Assembly (NCBI GenBank): GCA_946407745.1
Contig: CAMJPQ010000003.1
Location: 1-64,000, forward strand
From: an uncultured Clostridia bacterium
Lineage (GTDB): Bacteria > Bacillota > Clostridia > Christensenellales > Aristaeellaceae
Direction: 5' to 3'
Length of the DNA: 64,000 bases
Under the pieces are notes generated by a model. The model ran no database searches. It was not told where the DNA came from and was given only the letters and a program-made list of their open reading frames with translations. The position numbers were made by a program, and so were the translations under genes. This document shows, in pieces, positions 6,657 through 15,671 of this stretch; the stretch's first letter is position 1, and each line of letters opens with the position of its first letter.

Positions 6657-8693
6657 TCACAGCATTCTGAAATCCAGGTTTTCGGGAGGCGGCACATTTT
6701 CCTCCGCCCAGGCCAGGGCTTCCGCGTCGGCACGGCCGAATCTGCGCAGGGCAGCGGCCTCAAACCACAGGTCGGTCAGCAGGGTGTTGCCCTCGCGCAC
6801 GTCGCTGAGCACAATCGGTCTGCGCAGTATGGCCTCCGCTTCATCCAGTCGGCCTGAGCGCAGCAGCGCGGCGGCGCGGTAGGTTTTCACGCGTCCGTCT
6901 TCCTTCAGCGCCGCCGGCAGGCCCTCGCTGAAATCCAGAAGCGAGGCGTAATCCTCCGCCTTCAGCAGGGCCTCCATGGCCTCCAGCACGAGGGGACGGA
7001 TGGGCTTCATCCTGGCAGAGCGCAGCAGACGGGCAGGCGCGGTCTCCTTCTCCAGCAGGGCGAGGCAGCGCAATGCCCATGGGTTTTCCGCCTGTTGAAG
7101 GGACAGGCGGTATTCCTCCGCGGCGAGGACGGTGTCGTTTCTGGCGTGCGCCATCACACCCAGCTGGTAGTGCGCCCACCAGTGGTCGGCTCTCCCGCTC
7201 TGCACTGCCTCACGCAGCCTGGTCTCCCACGCGGCGGAAATCTGGTAGCTCAGCGGCTCCTCCAGCGGGTCGGGGCAGGGGAGGGGCTCCTCCCGCGCCA
7301 GCGCCAGCCACGGCTGTTCCTCCGGGCCCTCACGCAGGGCGTCCAGATTCAGCCCGGCAGTGGAAAAGCGCTCTCCCAGCAGGGCCTGCTCACAGCGGGC
7401 AAAGCCCATGCTGCTGTGCAGTACCTCGCCGCACACGCCGTCCAGCTCGGCTGCCGCGCGGTGGTGCGTCTCCTCCAGCGCCTGCTCGGGGCAGGCTGCC
7501 TCCAGGGGCACGCGCACGGCATTCACGGCCGCTTCCCAGTCTCTGCCCTGTGCGGCGGCAGCATCGGCGTGGATGGGACCATAGGCTTCCAGCCAGGAGA
7601 TGGTGGCGCCGGCTTTCATGGGCAGGTGCTCCAGTTGGGTGTGCGCCAGGCCGGACTGCAGCTCGATATACGCGCTGCCCGGCTGCGAAAGGAAGGTCTG
7701 CCAGTGCCTGCCGCCCGCGCCCATGCCCCAGGCGAACAGCTTGCGCCCCCGCAGCTCATGGGTGGAGGTCTGGTAAATGCCCTTTCCCTCGCCGTCCACC
7801 GCTGCGATAAACGGCCGCGTGTCCTTCGGCACATCAAAGAAGAAGTCCATGCTCTGCGGCAGGCAGGTGGCGTGGCTCACATCCCAGTGCAGCACACCGC
7901 CCTGCGCCCTGGCCAGCTTTGCGGCAGATCCCCTCAGCTTGTCGGCCTCGGCGTCCATATAGGGCACCGGCACCTTGCTCAGCTTGCCGCCGTAGCCGTA
8001 GCGGAAGGCCTTTTCGGCGGGAACAATCACCCGCACGTCCTCTCCCTCGTTTACAGCCATGTTGCTCCACCAGTACACGGCGGTGTCTTCCTGCAGGGCG
8101 TTGTCGATGCGCACGCGCACGTACAGCTGCCGGGCCTCCTCCGGCAGGAAGGCCTCCACACGGTAGAACAGGTGGCGCACCCGCTCGTAGGCGAACATGC
8201 GCAGCACGGGCGTGCCGTCGCTCAGGGACAGCCGCTCGCAGGCCACGTCGTCGCAGGTGAAGGGCGTGTGGCCGATGATGCCGCAGTTCCACTCCACGCC
8301 GCCGGAAAACCAGGCATTGCGCAGCGCAAGGTTGGCGGGTTGGAAAACGGGATTCCGGTGCAAAAGCTCCCGCTCCTCTTCCTTGTCATACAGCGACCAG
8401 AGCCTTCCGCCCAGCCCGGGCAGGAAAATGGCCTTCAGATGGCCGTTTTCCAGCTCGATGGCCTTCAGGTCCCGCACCTCGCGGCTGCGGGTGTAGCCAT
8501 CCTGCATGGTATAGGGCAGTATGGTGTGGACGCGCCCCCAGCCCATGTACTTCGCTTCCTCAGCGGAAACGGTTTCGTGATCGATCTCAATGCGCGCGTG
8601 CGCGTCCCCGGCCCCGGCCAGATCCGGCAGCGGGTTCGCGGGGCCCAGCCTGGCGGCGGGCAATCGCAGCGCTGTTACACGGAGGGTGCTCAC
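6657..8693 (-). CDS. DUF5107 / TPR-like carbohydrate-processing protein
   Basis: 678-residue cytoplasmic protein. The first ~330 residues resemble DUF5107, a beta-sandwich of the galactose-mutarotase-like fold, with LPGLGGRLWSLYDKEEERELL and FSGGVEWNCGIIGHTPFTCD. The C-terminal half is helical and Ala/Leu-rich, like TPR repeats that follow DUF5107 in related proteins. The start is GTG at 8693, whose GTGA overlaps the stop of the upstream gene, indicating translational coupling. There is no signal peptide. Family members sit in glycan-use loci and are presumed to bind or process sugars inside the cell; no catalytic role is established from this sequence. Confidence 0.85.
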   Translation of the reverse strand: MSTLRVTALRLPAARLGPANPLPDLAGAGDAHARIEIDHETVSAEEAKYMGWGRVHTILPYTMQDGYTRSREVRDLKAIELENGHLKAIFLPGLGGRLWSLYDKEEERELLHRNPVFQPANLALRNAWFSGGVEWNCGIIGHTPFTCDDVACERLSLSDGTPVLRMFAYERVRHLFYRVEAFLPEEARQLYVRVRIDNALQEDTAVYWWSNMAVNEGEDVRVIVPAEKAFRYGYGGKLSKVPVPYMDAEADKLRGSAAKLARAQGGVLHWDVSHATCLPQSMDFFFDVPKDTRPFIAAVDGEGKGIYQTSTHELRGRKLFAWGMGAGGRHWQTFLSQPGSAYIELQSGLAHTQLEHLPMKAGATISWLEAYGPIHADAAAAQGRDWEAAVNAVRVPLEAACPEQALEETHHRAAAELDGVCGEVLHSSMGFARCEQALLGERFSTAGLNLDALREGPEEQPWLALAREEPLPCPDPLEEPLSYQISAAWETRLREAVQSGRADHWWAHYQLGVMAHARNDTVLAAEEYRLSLQQAENPWALRCLALLEKETAPARLLRSARMKPIRPLVLEAMEALLKAEDYASLLDFSEGLPAALKEDGRVKTYRAAALLRSGRLDEAEAILRRPIVLSDVREGNTLLTDLWFEAAALRRFGRADAEALAWAEENVPPPENLDFRML

Positions 8694-10528
8694 AGGCTGT
8701 TCACCTTCCTTCCGTCGGGATAGATGATTTCAAAGGTGTTTTCCGCAAAATCCACCGTGACCTGCGTGCCGTCGGAATAAACAGCCCTCTGGCGGGCTCT
8801 GTCCTCACTCAGGAACGTGTGGCTGGTCATCTTTTCAAAGGCGACCTGCCGGTGTAGCTCAGAGCTGACCCGCCACTGGCGGATGTTTTCCTCCAGCTCG
8901 GCGCCCTCGGCGGTTTCGCTCATATAGGGCATGCCGCCGCCGAGCAGGCAGTGCAGGAAGCCCGTGGTCCCCTCCGGAATGCCCCACTCTTCTGCGCCCA
9001 TCTTCCAGGGGATCATCACGCAGTCGTGATAGGTCAGGTTGAACAGCGGCGCGGGAATGGCGCAGCCGGTCAGGTAGGGCGCCCAGTGGCAGAACACCTG
9101 GCTGTCCATCGCCCAGTCGTTCACCTCCTCGGAGGAGGGGGCAATGCCGCGCGAGGTCAGGTAATGGAAGCACCTGGCCCTGGCCAGCAGGCAGTCGTGC
9201 CGGGTCATCATGTGGCGCGGGTTGGCGCACTCGTCCGCCTCGTTGCAGGTGAACACGTCCAGATAGGTGGCCTGCAGGCAGATGCCGCGGCTGAGCAGCT
9301 GCTCAAAGTTGCGCTTCACATAGGCCGGCGCGAGCGTGGCGCAAAGGTAGTTCTGTTTTCCGCCCGCCCAGATGGCGTGGCCGTAGATGCTGCCGTCGGC
9401 GCTTTGGCAGGCGTTGTCCGGGTCGTAGGTCGGCGCGTCCAGATAGTAGTCGCGGTACTGGTCGTGCAGGCCGAAAAGATACCCCAGGCTGTACAGTGTG
9501 TCGGCCAGTGATTTCAGCCCCTCCCAGCCGCCGAGCTCCCTGCACGGGGGCAGATAGTCCGGGTGCTGGTTGTCATAGCCGGGCTGGCCCCAGCCGTCCT
9601 GGTGCATATACAGCCTGTCCACGCCCATTTTCTTCAGGGCCTTTACCCGCTCCTCCCAGTGGGCGAAGGGCACAAGGCGCTCGTTCTTTTCCGGCTCCTC
9701 GCTGTTATAGTAGCGCGAGTCCGGCACCACATGGGTCTTCCCTGGCACGTGCATCACGCAGCAGCCCTTCAGCCGCTCCACGTTTTCATTTTCTGCGGCC
9801 TTTTCGCGCAGGGTCACCGGCTTGCCCTCCTCGTCGGCCAGGCGGCGGTACAGCTGGCACAGCTCCACATAGCCGCTGCCGGCGGGCAGGAAGTACAGTG
9901 ACACGGTGCGCTGGTACCGCATTTTCCCGAGGGAGGGCAGGTGCCGCGCGTATATGCGGGTGGGGCCGCCCGCCGGGTGCTGTATGGCGTATTTGGCGTC
10001 CCAGGGGCTGCGCACCCAGGCCAGATAGCTGCCCTGCGCCGATACCTCGCCCCACCAGGGCATGTAAGCGGCCTCAGAGCACAGCTGCCCGTCGAAGGGC
10101 AGCTTCGCGCCAACCTCCTGCGGCCAGCGGGACGGCAGCAGCTGCCCCTGCATGGTGTTCAGCACGGCGTAGTCCCCCTCGCCGTCCGCCTCAAGCGGGG
10201 CGGGAAACTGCACCTCCTGAATCGCACCGCGGCCCCCGCGCAGCATCACAAAGGTGAGATCCACATGTCCGTCGGTGCTGTTCACGAGCGCCTCGGTTTC
10301 AAACATCAGGTCCCCGTGCCCGGGGAAATCCTGATAGGTAACCCGCTCACCGGCGCCCAGGCCGCTGCTGAAGGCCCTGCGCGTCACGCGGCCTGCCGCG
10401 GAAAAGGGCAGACGTTCGCCGCCCTGGTAGACAACAGCGGGCTCAAAGGACGGGTCGAATTGCCAGGTTTTGCCGAAGGCGGTGATGCGGCCCTCCGGGG
10501 TCAGGCAGACATTGGCTTGGACGGACAT
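8690..10528 (-). CDS. Putative cytoplasmic glycoside hydrolase, DUF5696-like
   Basis: 612 residues from the ATG at 10528, which has a GGAGGAGG ribosome site; a longer frame upstream runs through a terminator and is rejected. The N-terminal ~270 residues look beta-rich. The central part looks like a TIM barrel, with MGVDRLYMHQDGWGQPGYDN, FGLHDQYRDYYLD, YLDVFTCNEADECANPRHMM and SSEEVNDWAMDS, where acidic residues at strand ends could be catalytic. The C-terminus is a small beta domain. This resembles DUF5696 proteins, distantly related to GH101-type enzymes. There is no signal peptide, so it would act on imported oligosaccharide. Specificity unknown; the family call is moderate. Confidence 0.7.
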   Translation of the reverse strand: MSVQANVCLTPEGRITAFGKTWQFDPSFEPAVVYQGGERLPFSAAGRVTRRAFSSGLGAGERVTYQDFPGHGDLMFETEALVNSTDGHVDLTFVMLRGGRGAIQEVQFPAPLEADGEGDYAVLNTMQGQLLPSRWPQEVGAKLPFDGQLCSEAAYMPWWGEVSAQGSYLAWVRSPWDAKYAIQHPAGGPTRIYARHLPSLGKMRYQRTVSLYFLPAGSGYVELCQLYRRLADEEGKPVTLREKAAENENVERLKGCCVMHVPGKTHVVPDSRYYNSEEPEKNERLVPFAHWEERVKALKKMGVDRLYMHQDGWGQPGYDNQHPDYLPPCRELGGWEGLKSLADTLYSLGYLFGLHDQYRDYYLDAPTYDPDNACQSADGSIYGHAIWAGGKQNYLCATLAPAYVKRNFEQLLSRGICLQATYLDVFTCNEADECANPRHMMTRHDCLLARARCFHYLTSRGIAPSSEEVNDWAMDSQVFCHWAPYLTGCAIPAPLFNLTYHDCVMIPWKMGAEEWGIPEGTTGFLHCLLGGGMPYMSETAEGAELEENIRQWRVSSELHRQVAFEKMTSHTFLSEDRARQRAVYSDGTQVTVDFAENTFEIIYPDGRKVNSL

Positions 10529-10576
10529 AGGCTCCTCCTCCAGGTTCACATAATGAATACAAAAGACGCGTTTCCA

Positions 10577-10614
10577 TAAAAGGGGCCGCTTCCCCCGTGT
10601 GGAAGAAGCGGCCC
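10577..10614 (-). terminator. Terminator between second importer operon and DUF5696-like gene
   Basis: A 10-bp stem (10583-10592 with 10605-10614) is followed on the minus strand by CTTTTATGG. It would stop transcripts from the binding-protein gene at 10817 before the next unit starts at 10528. Confidence 0.65.
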
Positions 10615-10630
10615 GCACAGGTACCTGGGC

Positions 10631-10790
10631 AGCACCGCGCAATTCAGCGGCTACAGCTGGCGGTGCCTTTTGTGCCATTCACTTCTTGCAGTTTTTCGAC
10701 TTGCCACCGGCAAGCCTTCAAAAACTGCAATCGTGCCTGACGCAAAATTCACTCGCCATCTGACCGCTTCATCTGCACGTTGTCAACCCT
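10631..10790. repeat. Dispersed intergenic repeat, copy A
   Basis: This region shares two blocks with 44165-44391: GGCGGTGCCTTTTGTGCCAT (10659-10678) and a ~75-base block from 10714 (GCCTTCAAAAACTGCAATCG onward) that matches 44311 onward with only a few differences. Only this copy has a nested hairpin: an 11-bp outer stem (10686-10696 with 10720-10730) around a 6-bp inner stem (10700-10705 with 10709-10714). It is non-coding and overlaps no gene. It is neither a transposon end nor a CRISPR; function unknown. Confidence 0.7.
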
Positions 10791-10816
10791 GCTGTGTCTG
10801 GGTCAGCACCGCGAAA

Positions 10817-12376
10817 TTACCAGCCGTACTGGGCGGCAATCTCGGTCACCTTTTCGGTGGCGGGGCCATAGTAGGCTTCGGCGCGTGTCTTCATATCGGC
10901 GAACATGTCGGCCACGGGATCGGTGCCGGAGATGATGGTCCAGTATTCGCTGGTGATATTGAAGGCGGAGGCGTCGGTCACGGCGTCGTCATCGATCAGC
11001 ATGGGGCCGACCTGCGGATACACGGGGTTCTCGTTGCGGATGGCGCACACCGCGGCGTTGAGGGCCTTGGTCTCGTCGTTGTACTGGTCGAAGTATTCCA
11101 CCTCGGGCAGCGCGGCCATCTCAAAGCCCCAGCTGGTCCAGTGGGTCACAGGGATGCAGGGATACTTTTCAGCCAGGTTGGCGGCGTTGCCGTTCTCATC
11201 GCGGATCTTCTTGATGGAGCCGTCGGCTTCCACGGTGTAGTCCTCGCCCTCCAGGCCCATGCGCATGTACTTGCCTTCGCCCAGCAGGTACTCATAGAAG
11301 GCCAGGAAGCGGTCCATCTTTTCCTCGGTGATTTCGGGGGCAAACTGCACGGCCACCATGCAGGAAATGTAGGCTTCCATGCGGGGCTGGTCGCCCTTGT
11401 TGGTGCCCAGCGCGCCGATGAGGCTCACGCGGTCAAAGGGGTTGACATCGGGGTTGGCGGCGCCGTAGTATTCCACTTCAACGTTGTTGATCCAGTCCGC
11501 GTCCGCGTTGCGCACGCACACGCCGAAGGTGTTGGAGGAGAACTTCTGCAGGCCCTGCTTCCAGGTGGTGGCGGCGAAGTCGGGATCCAGGGAGCCGTCT
11601 TCATACATCTTGCGCAGCCACTGCAGCACTTCGATGTTGCTGTCGTCCAGCGCGCCGAAGAACCAGTTGCCGTCGGCGTCCTTGTTCCAGTAGCGGTTGG
11701 ACACGCCGGTGGAGGCGAAGAAATAGCGCAGGGTGCCCAGGCCGTCGCCGGTCAGGCCATAGGTGTCGTTCACACCGTTCTGGTCGGGATCGTTATAGGT
11801 GAAGGCGTGGCACACTTCGTACAGCTCTTCCCAGGTGTTGGGCATTTCCAGGCCCAGGGTTTCCAGCCAGTCCTTGCGGATGAACAGGCCCTTGCGCTCG
11901 GCCAGGTAGATGCTGGGGTCGGCGGAGTCGGGCTTGGGCAGGAAGTAGTAGCCGTCGTACATATTGTGCACCAGCTGGGACACGGCGTCGTTTTCCAGGC
12001 GCGCCTTGGTCAGCGGGTACTTGTCGATCAGCTCCTGGGGAATCTCGGCAACCAGCTCTTCGGGGATGAACTGGGTGATTTCCTGGGTGTAGTACAGGAT
12101 GTCGGCGGTGAAGACCTCGGGCAGGTTGCCGTCCTGCGCCGCCATCTGGGTGGCGGAGAAGTCGTTGTTGTAATAGTTTACTTCGCTCTGGATGAAGTTG
12201 ATGCCGAAGTTGTCCTGAATGTAGGCGGCCATGGCATCATTGGCGGGGTCCCAGGTGAAGGGGTTGTCGTCGGAGTCGGCGGTGATGTCCAGAATCTCGC
12301 CGTCGTAGGCCAGCGCGGTGGCGGTCATTGCCAGCACCAGCGCCATCACCAGGGCAAACAGCTTCCACAGTTTCAT
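10817..12376 (-). CDS. Extracellular solute-binding protein of second sugar ABC importer
   Basis: 519-residue secreted binding protein. The signal peptide is MKLWKLFALVMALVLAMTAT, with an ALA cleavage site just before YDGEI; again there is no lipobox cysteine. The mature part has the two-lobe binding-protein pattern, with WLETLGLEMPNTWEELYEVC near residue 165, a usual motif of LipO-type proteins. It is the last gene of its operon (permease, permease, binding protein), the reverse of the first importer locus. GGAGGAACCC precedes the ATG. It has diverged clearly from the protein at 3203-4882, so a different ligand is likely. Confidence 0.93.
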   Translation of the reverse strand: MKLWKLFALVMALVLAMTATALAYDGEILDITADSDDNPFTWDPANDAMAAYIQDNFGINFIQSEVNYYNNDFSATQMAAQDGNLPEVFTADILYYTQEITQFIPEELVAEIPQELIDKYPLTKARLENDAVSQLVHNMYDGYYFLPKPDSADPSIYLAERKGLFIRKDWLETLGLEMPNTWEELYEVCHAFTYNDPDQNGVNDTYGLTGDGLGTLRYFFASTGVSNRYWNKDADGNWFFGALDDSNIEVLQWLRKMYEDGSLDPDFAATTWKQGLQKFSSNTFGVCVRNADADWINNVEVEYYGAANPDVNPFDRVSLIGALGTNKGDQPRMEAYISCMVAVQFAPEITEEKMDRFLAFYEYLLGEGKYMRMGLEGEDYTVEADGSIKKIRDENGNAANLAEKYPCIPVTHWTSWGFEMAALPEVEYFDQYNDETKALNAAVCAIRNENPVYPQVGPMLIDDDAVTDASAFNITSEYWTIISGTDPVADMFADMKTRAEAYYGPATEKVTEIAAQYGW

Positions 12377-12446
12377 GATGGGTTCCTCCTTATCTGTATT
12401 GAATTAAGCCTCGCAGGCTTTATTCCCTTGAGAAGCCGGCAGGCCG

Positions 12447-13367
12447 TCAGCCCTTGACGGCGCCGATGGTCATGCCTTTTTCAAAATACTTCTGGATGAA
12501 CGGATAGATGATCACCATGGGCAGCACGGTTGCCACCGCGCAGGCCATTTTCAGGCCGGTTTCGTTGAGGAAGATGCGGTTGCCGGCCGCGTCCCTCAAG
12601 CCCTCCATGTTCTGCATGTCGGCGGGGCGCGCCTCGTGCACGATGAAGTTGCGCACGATCAGCTGCAGGGGATACAGCTTTTCATCCCGCATGTACAGCA
12701 TGGCCGCGAACCAGCTGTTCCAGGTGCCCACCGCCACAAACATGGCAATGGTGGCCAGCGTGGGGATGGACAGCGGGTAGATGATGCGGAACAGAATGGT
12801 CAGCTCGTGCGCGCCGTCGATGCGGGCGCTCTCCTCCAGCGAGGGGGGCAGCTGGCGGAAGAAGGAGCGGACAATGATGAAGTTGAACACACTGACTGAG
12901 TTGGGCACAATCAGCGCCAGCAGGTTGTTGCTCCAGCCCAGCGTTTTGGTGATGTTCATGTAATTGGGAATCAGGCCGCCGGAGAAGAACATGGTGATGA
13001 GCAGATAGATCATGAAGAACTTCTGCCCCAGCAGGTCGCCGCGGCACAGGCCGTAGGCCAGCATGGAGGTGACAAGCGTCGAGAGCATCGTGGCGGCGAT
13101 GGTGATGAAGATGGTCAGCGCATAGCTGCGCGGAATCAGCGAGGTGGAAAAGATGTAGGCATAGCTTTCCAGCGTGGGCGCCTTCGGCCAGAGAATGTAG
13201 GGCTCACGCATATACTCCGCGTTGCTGGTCAGCGAAATCGCCAGGATGTTGAAGAACGGGAAGATAATGATGAAGGCGATCAGCACAAACAGCACGATGT
13301 TGAACGCGTTGAAGAGGTTGTCGCCGAAGGAATGGCGGATGCGGTTGGCGTGCGTCTGGTTTGCCAT
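12447..13367 (-). CDS. Sugar ABC transporter permease, LplC/YtcP type
   Basis: 306-residue MalG-like permease with six predicted spans. The coupling loop ESARIDGAHELTILFRIIYP is near residues 185-205 (His replaces the usual Gly of GAG). The end, IQKYFEKGMTIGAVKG, closely matches the paralogue at 1244-2158. It starts 35 bases after the partner permease stops. It forms the second importer with the neighbouring permease and the binding protein at 10817-12376; no ATPase gene is present. Confidence 0.92.
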   Translation of the reverse strand: MANQTHANRIRHSFGDNLFNAFNIVLFVLIAFIIIFPFFNILAISLTSNAEYMREPYILWPKAPTLESYAYIFSTSLIPRSYALTIFITIAATMLSTLVTSMLAYGLCRGDLLGQKFFMIYLLITMFFSGGLIPNYMNITKTLGWSNNLLALIVPNSVSVFNFIIVRSFFRQLPPSLEESARIDGAHELTILFRIIYPLSIPTLATIAMFVAVGTWNSWFAAMLYMRDEKLYPLQLIVRNFIVHEARPADMQNMEGLRDAAGNRIFLNETGLKMACAVATVLPMVIIYPFIQKYFEKGMTIGAVKG

Positions 13368-13402
13368 GGGTCTTGTCCTCCTTTCTTTTCATTCCGCCTG
13401 TC

Positions 13403-14578
13403 TCAGAAGAAGCCTTCGCCGGACATGCGCTTGACGATAAAGTTGGACAGGAACAGCATGATGCAGTTGACGATCTGCTGGAAAAGACCGATGGCGGTGG
13501 ACAGGTCGTACTGGCCTTTGCCCACACCCATGTCATAAACATAGGTGTCGATGACCTGCGCTACGGTGGAAGAGGTGGCGGCGGAGCGCAGGTTCATGAT
13601 CTGGTCGAAATTCGCGCCCATGATGGAGCCCACATTGAGGATCAGCATGGTGGTGATGGAGAAGGCGATGGAGGGCAGCGTGATGTGCACGCACTGCTGG
13701 AAGCGGTTCGCGCCGTCCAGGTAGGCGGCCTCATACATCTCCTGGTCCACGCCCGCGATGGCCGCCATGTAGATGATGGTGCCCCAGCCGGCTTCCTTCC
13801 AGATGCTGGTAACATAGAGCATGCCGTAGAAGCGTGTGGGGTCGGACAGGAGGTTGATGGGCGTGGAGCCGAGCGAGATCAGCAGCTTGTTGACCAGGCC
13901 GGAGGTGACGGAGAAGAGCGAGAACATCAGCGAGTACATGATGACCCAGCTGATGAAGTGCGGCAGGTAGATGATGGTCTGTATGGTGCGCCGGTAGGCG
14001 GTGGAGCGCAGCTCGTTCATCAGCAGCGCCAGCAGAATGGGCACGGGGAAGGTGATCAGCAGCTGCGTGATGCCGATGTAGAACGTGTTCCAGATGACCT
14101 GACCGGCCACGGGGCTTTTGAAGAAGCGCTCAAAGTTGTACAGCCCCACCCACTGCGAGAAGAGGATGCCGCTCTTAATCTTGTAGTTTTTGAAGCCCAG
14201 TACGATGCCGTACATGGGCATGTAGCTGAACACAAAAACCACGATCAGCCCGGGGATGATCAGCATGTAGCGGTACCTGTCCCGCAGCAGCTTCCGCCGG
14301 GTGTAGCTGGACCACGGCTTCAGCGCGGGAAGGAGGAAATACGCCGCGAGGGTGAGCACCAAAAGGACGCCGCCCACGATGGCGAGCAGGGCCGGGCCGC
14401 GGCCGTACAGGTTGAAGTCCCAGTTCTTGTTGCCGATGATGCCGGTGATGGCGATATACCATATGCCGCCGCCGGCCAGCATGCCCAGCGACAGGGCCAG
14501 CAGAACATAAAAGAGGTGCAGCGGCGTGCGGCTGACCTCCGGAGAGGCGAGTTTCCGGTTTGCTGATGCTGTGCTCAT
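13403..14578 (-). CDS. Sugar ABC transporter permease, LplB type with N-terminal extension
   Basis: 391-residue permease. The last ~300 residues are a normal LplB-type permease: the LMIIPGLIVVFVFSYMPMYG segment, and the coupling loop YEAAYLDGANRFQQCVHITL near residues 300-320. The first ~85 residues add two extra hydrophobic segments (LHLFYVLLALSLGMLAGGGI and the region around residues 47-68) not found in the shorter paralogue at 2172-3140. It is first in its operon, with AAGGAGAAGG before the ATG and a good promoter at 14621-14648. The extension is the odd feature; its role is unknown. Confidence 0.92.
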   Translation of the reverse strand: MSTASANRKLASPEVSRTPLHLFYVLLALSLGMLAGGGIWYIAITGIIGNKNWDFNLYGRGPALLAIVGGVLLVLTLAAYFLLPALKPWSSYTRRKLLRDRYRYMLIIPGLIVVFVFSYMPMYGIVLGFKNYKIKSGILFSQWVGLYNFERFFKSPVAGQVIWNTFYIGITQLLITFPVPILLALLMNELRSTAYRRTIQTIIYLPHFISWVIMYSLMFSLFSVTSGLVNKLLISLGSTPINLLSDPTRFYGMLYVTSIWKEAGWGTIIYMAAIAGVDQEMYEAAYLDGANRFQQCVHITLPSIAFSITTMLILNVGSIMGANFDQIMNLRSAATSSTVAQVIDTYVYDMGVGKGQYDLSTAIGLFQQIVNCIMLFLSNFIVKRMSGEGFF

Positions 14579-14620
14579 GCTGCCTTCTCCTTTGCTAAAT
14601 TTTGCTGTTCAGTAGTACCT

Positions 14621-14648
14621 ATTTTACAGTCATTGCCGGAAAAGTCAA
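14621..14648 (-). promoter_or_regulatory. Sigma-A promoter of second importer operon
   Basis: Minus-strand TTGACT (14643-14648) and TAAAAT (14621-14626) are 16 bases apart, about 43 bases before the ATG at 14578. A near-palindrome containing AAGCTT lies directly upstream and may be a repressor site. Confidence 0.6.
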
Positions 14649-14764
14649 GTGTACAATCCCTGCGCAAAAGCTTCTGCGCGAGAACACGAAAACGGACGAA
14701 AATACAGCGCCTGCGCGGGCTGTAACAGTACTGCGGCGGTGAGCGGGGCGGAGGAAAACAGCGC

Positions 14765-14793
14765 TTGACATCCGCTTCGGGCTTGACTATCAT
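14765..14793 (+). promoter_or_regulatory. Sigma-A promoter upstream of HAD phosphatase gene
   Basis: TTGACA (14765-14770) and TATCAT (14788-14793) with ideal 17-base spacing. The gene starts at 14971, so the predicted untranslated leader is long. Confidence 0.6.
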
Positions 14794-14970
14794 GCTTTTG
14801 CTGAAGCACCGTGCCGCTGCGCGGCGCACAGGAGAATTTACAGATGTTACAGCACCGCAATTTTTGATCTGACCGGGGCGCCGCTTCGCAGGCGGACACC
14901 GCGGTCAGGCAGGAAAAACACGGACATGGAAGCCGGGAAGAAGCCCGGTCAGTGAATACGGAGGCGGCCG

Positions 14971-15660
14971 ATGATCAACACACTGCTGTGGGACGTGGAC
15001 GGGACCCTGCTGGATTTCAAGGCCGCGGAGAGTGCGGCGGTCAGAAGCCTGTTCAGGGAGTTTTCCCTCGGCCCTTGCACCGATGAAATGATCAGCCGCT
15101 ATTCGGCCATCAACGAGGTGTTCTGGCAGCGGCTGGAGAGAAACGAAATCACGAAGCGGCAGGTGCTCGTGGGGCGGTTTGAGCAGTTCTTCGCCGAAGT
15201 AAACGTCCCTGTGGCGCTGGCGGAGGAGTTCAACCGCAGGTATCAGCTGCGCCTGGGCGACACCATCGTATACCGGGACAGAAGCCTGCAGTTGGTTCAG
15301 AGCCTGCGGGGCCGGGTGAAGCAGTACGCGGTGTCGAACGGAGCAACCGCCGCCCAGACCAAAAAGCTGAGGCTCTCCGGGCTGGGGGATCTGATGGACG
15401 GCGTGTTCCTCTCGGAAGCTGTCGGTGCCGAAAAGCCGAACATTGCCTTTTTTGACGCTGTTTTTGAGGCTATCGGCCCGGTGCGCGCGGAGGAAGTCAT
15501 GATTGTCGGCGACTCACTGACCAGCGATATCCGGGGCGGAAACAACGCGGGCATCCTCACCTGCTGGTACAACCCGGAAAAGAAGAGCGCGCCGGCGGGC
15601 TACCGGATCGATTATGACATTGCCGACCTGTGGGAAATCGTGCCGCTGCTGGAGGCGTAA
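14971..15660 (+). CDS. HAD-superfamily phosphatase, YjjG-type nucleotidase
   Basis: 229-residue cytoplasmic phosphohydrolase with the HAD motifs in order: motif I LLWDVDGTLL (nucleophile Asp at residue 8), motif II SNGAT near residue 117, motif III Lys in GAEKPNIAFF near 150, and motif IV VGDSLTSDIRGG near 177. Length and the SNG and EKP details fit the YjjG family of pyrimidine nucleotidases that remove non-canonical nucleoside monophosphates. A GGAGG lies about 8 bases before the ATG. It stands alone, with its own distal promoter and a shared terminator downstream. Substrate assignment is by family only. Confidence 0.85.
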   Translation: MINTLLWDVDGTLLDFKAAESAAVRSLFREFSLGPCTDEMISRYSAINEVFWQRLERNEITKRQVLVGRFEQFFAEVNVPVALAEEFNRRYQLRLGDTIVYRDRSLQLVQSLRGRVKQYAVSNGATAAQTKKLRLSGLGDLMDGVFLSEAVGAEKPNIAFFDAVFEAIGPVRAEEVMIVGDSLTSDIRGGNNAGILTCWYNPEKKSAPAGYRIDYDIADLWEIVPLLEA

Positions 15661-15671
15661 CGGCGCGGACG

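Larger units (their letters stand above)
14579..14970. other. Divergent regulatory region with long leader for HAD gene
   Basis: About 390 bases between divergent genes. It holds a minus-strand promoter (14621-14648), an interrupted dyad TGCGCAAAAGCTTCTGCGC just upstream of its -35 (about 14660-14679), and a plus-strand promoter (14765-14793). The plus transcript would have a leader of ~170 bases. In it a 7-codon frame, MLQHRNF (14844-14867), follows AGGAG at a good distance, and G+C-rich inverted stretches lie at 14873-14910. A short regulatory peptide is possible but unproven. Confidence 0.4.

Noticed and set aside
10670-12457. 595-codon plus-strand frame opposite the second binding-protein gene
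   Set aside because: Same kind of antisense shadow; starts inside the dispersed repeat and has no ribosome site.
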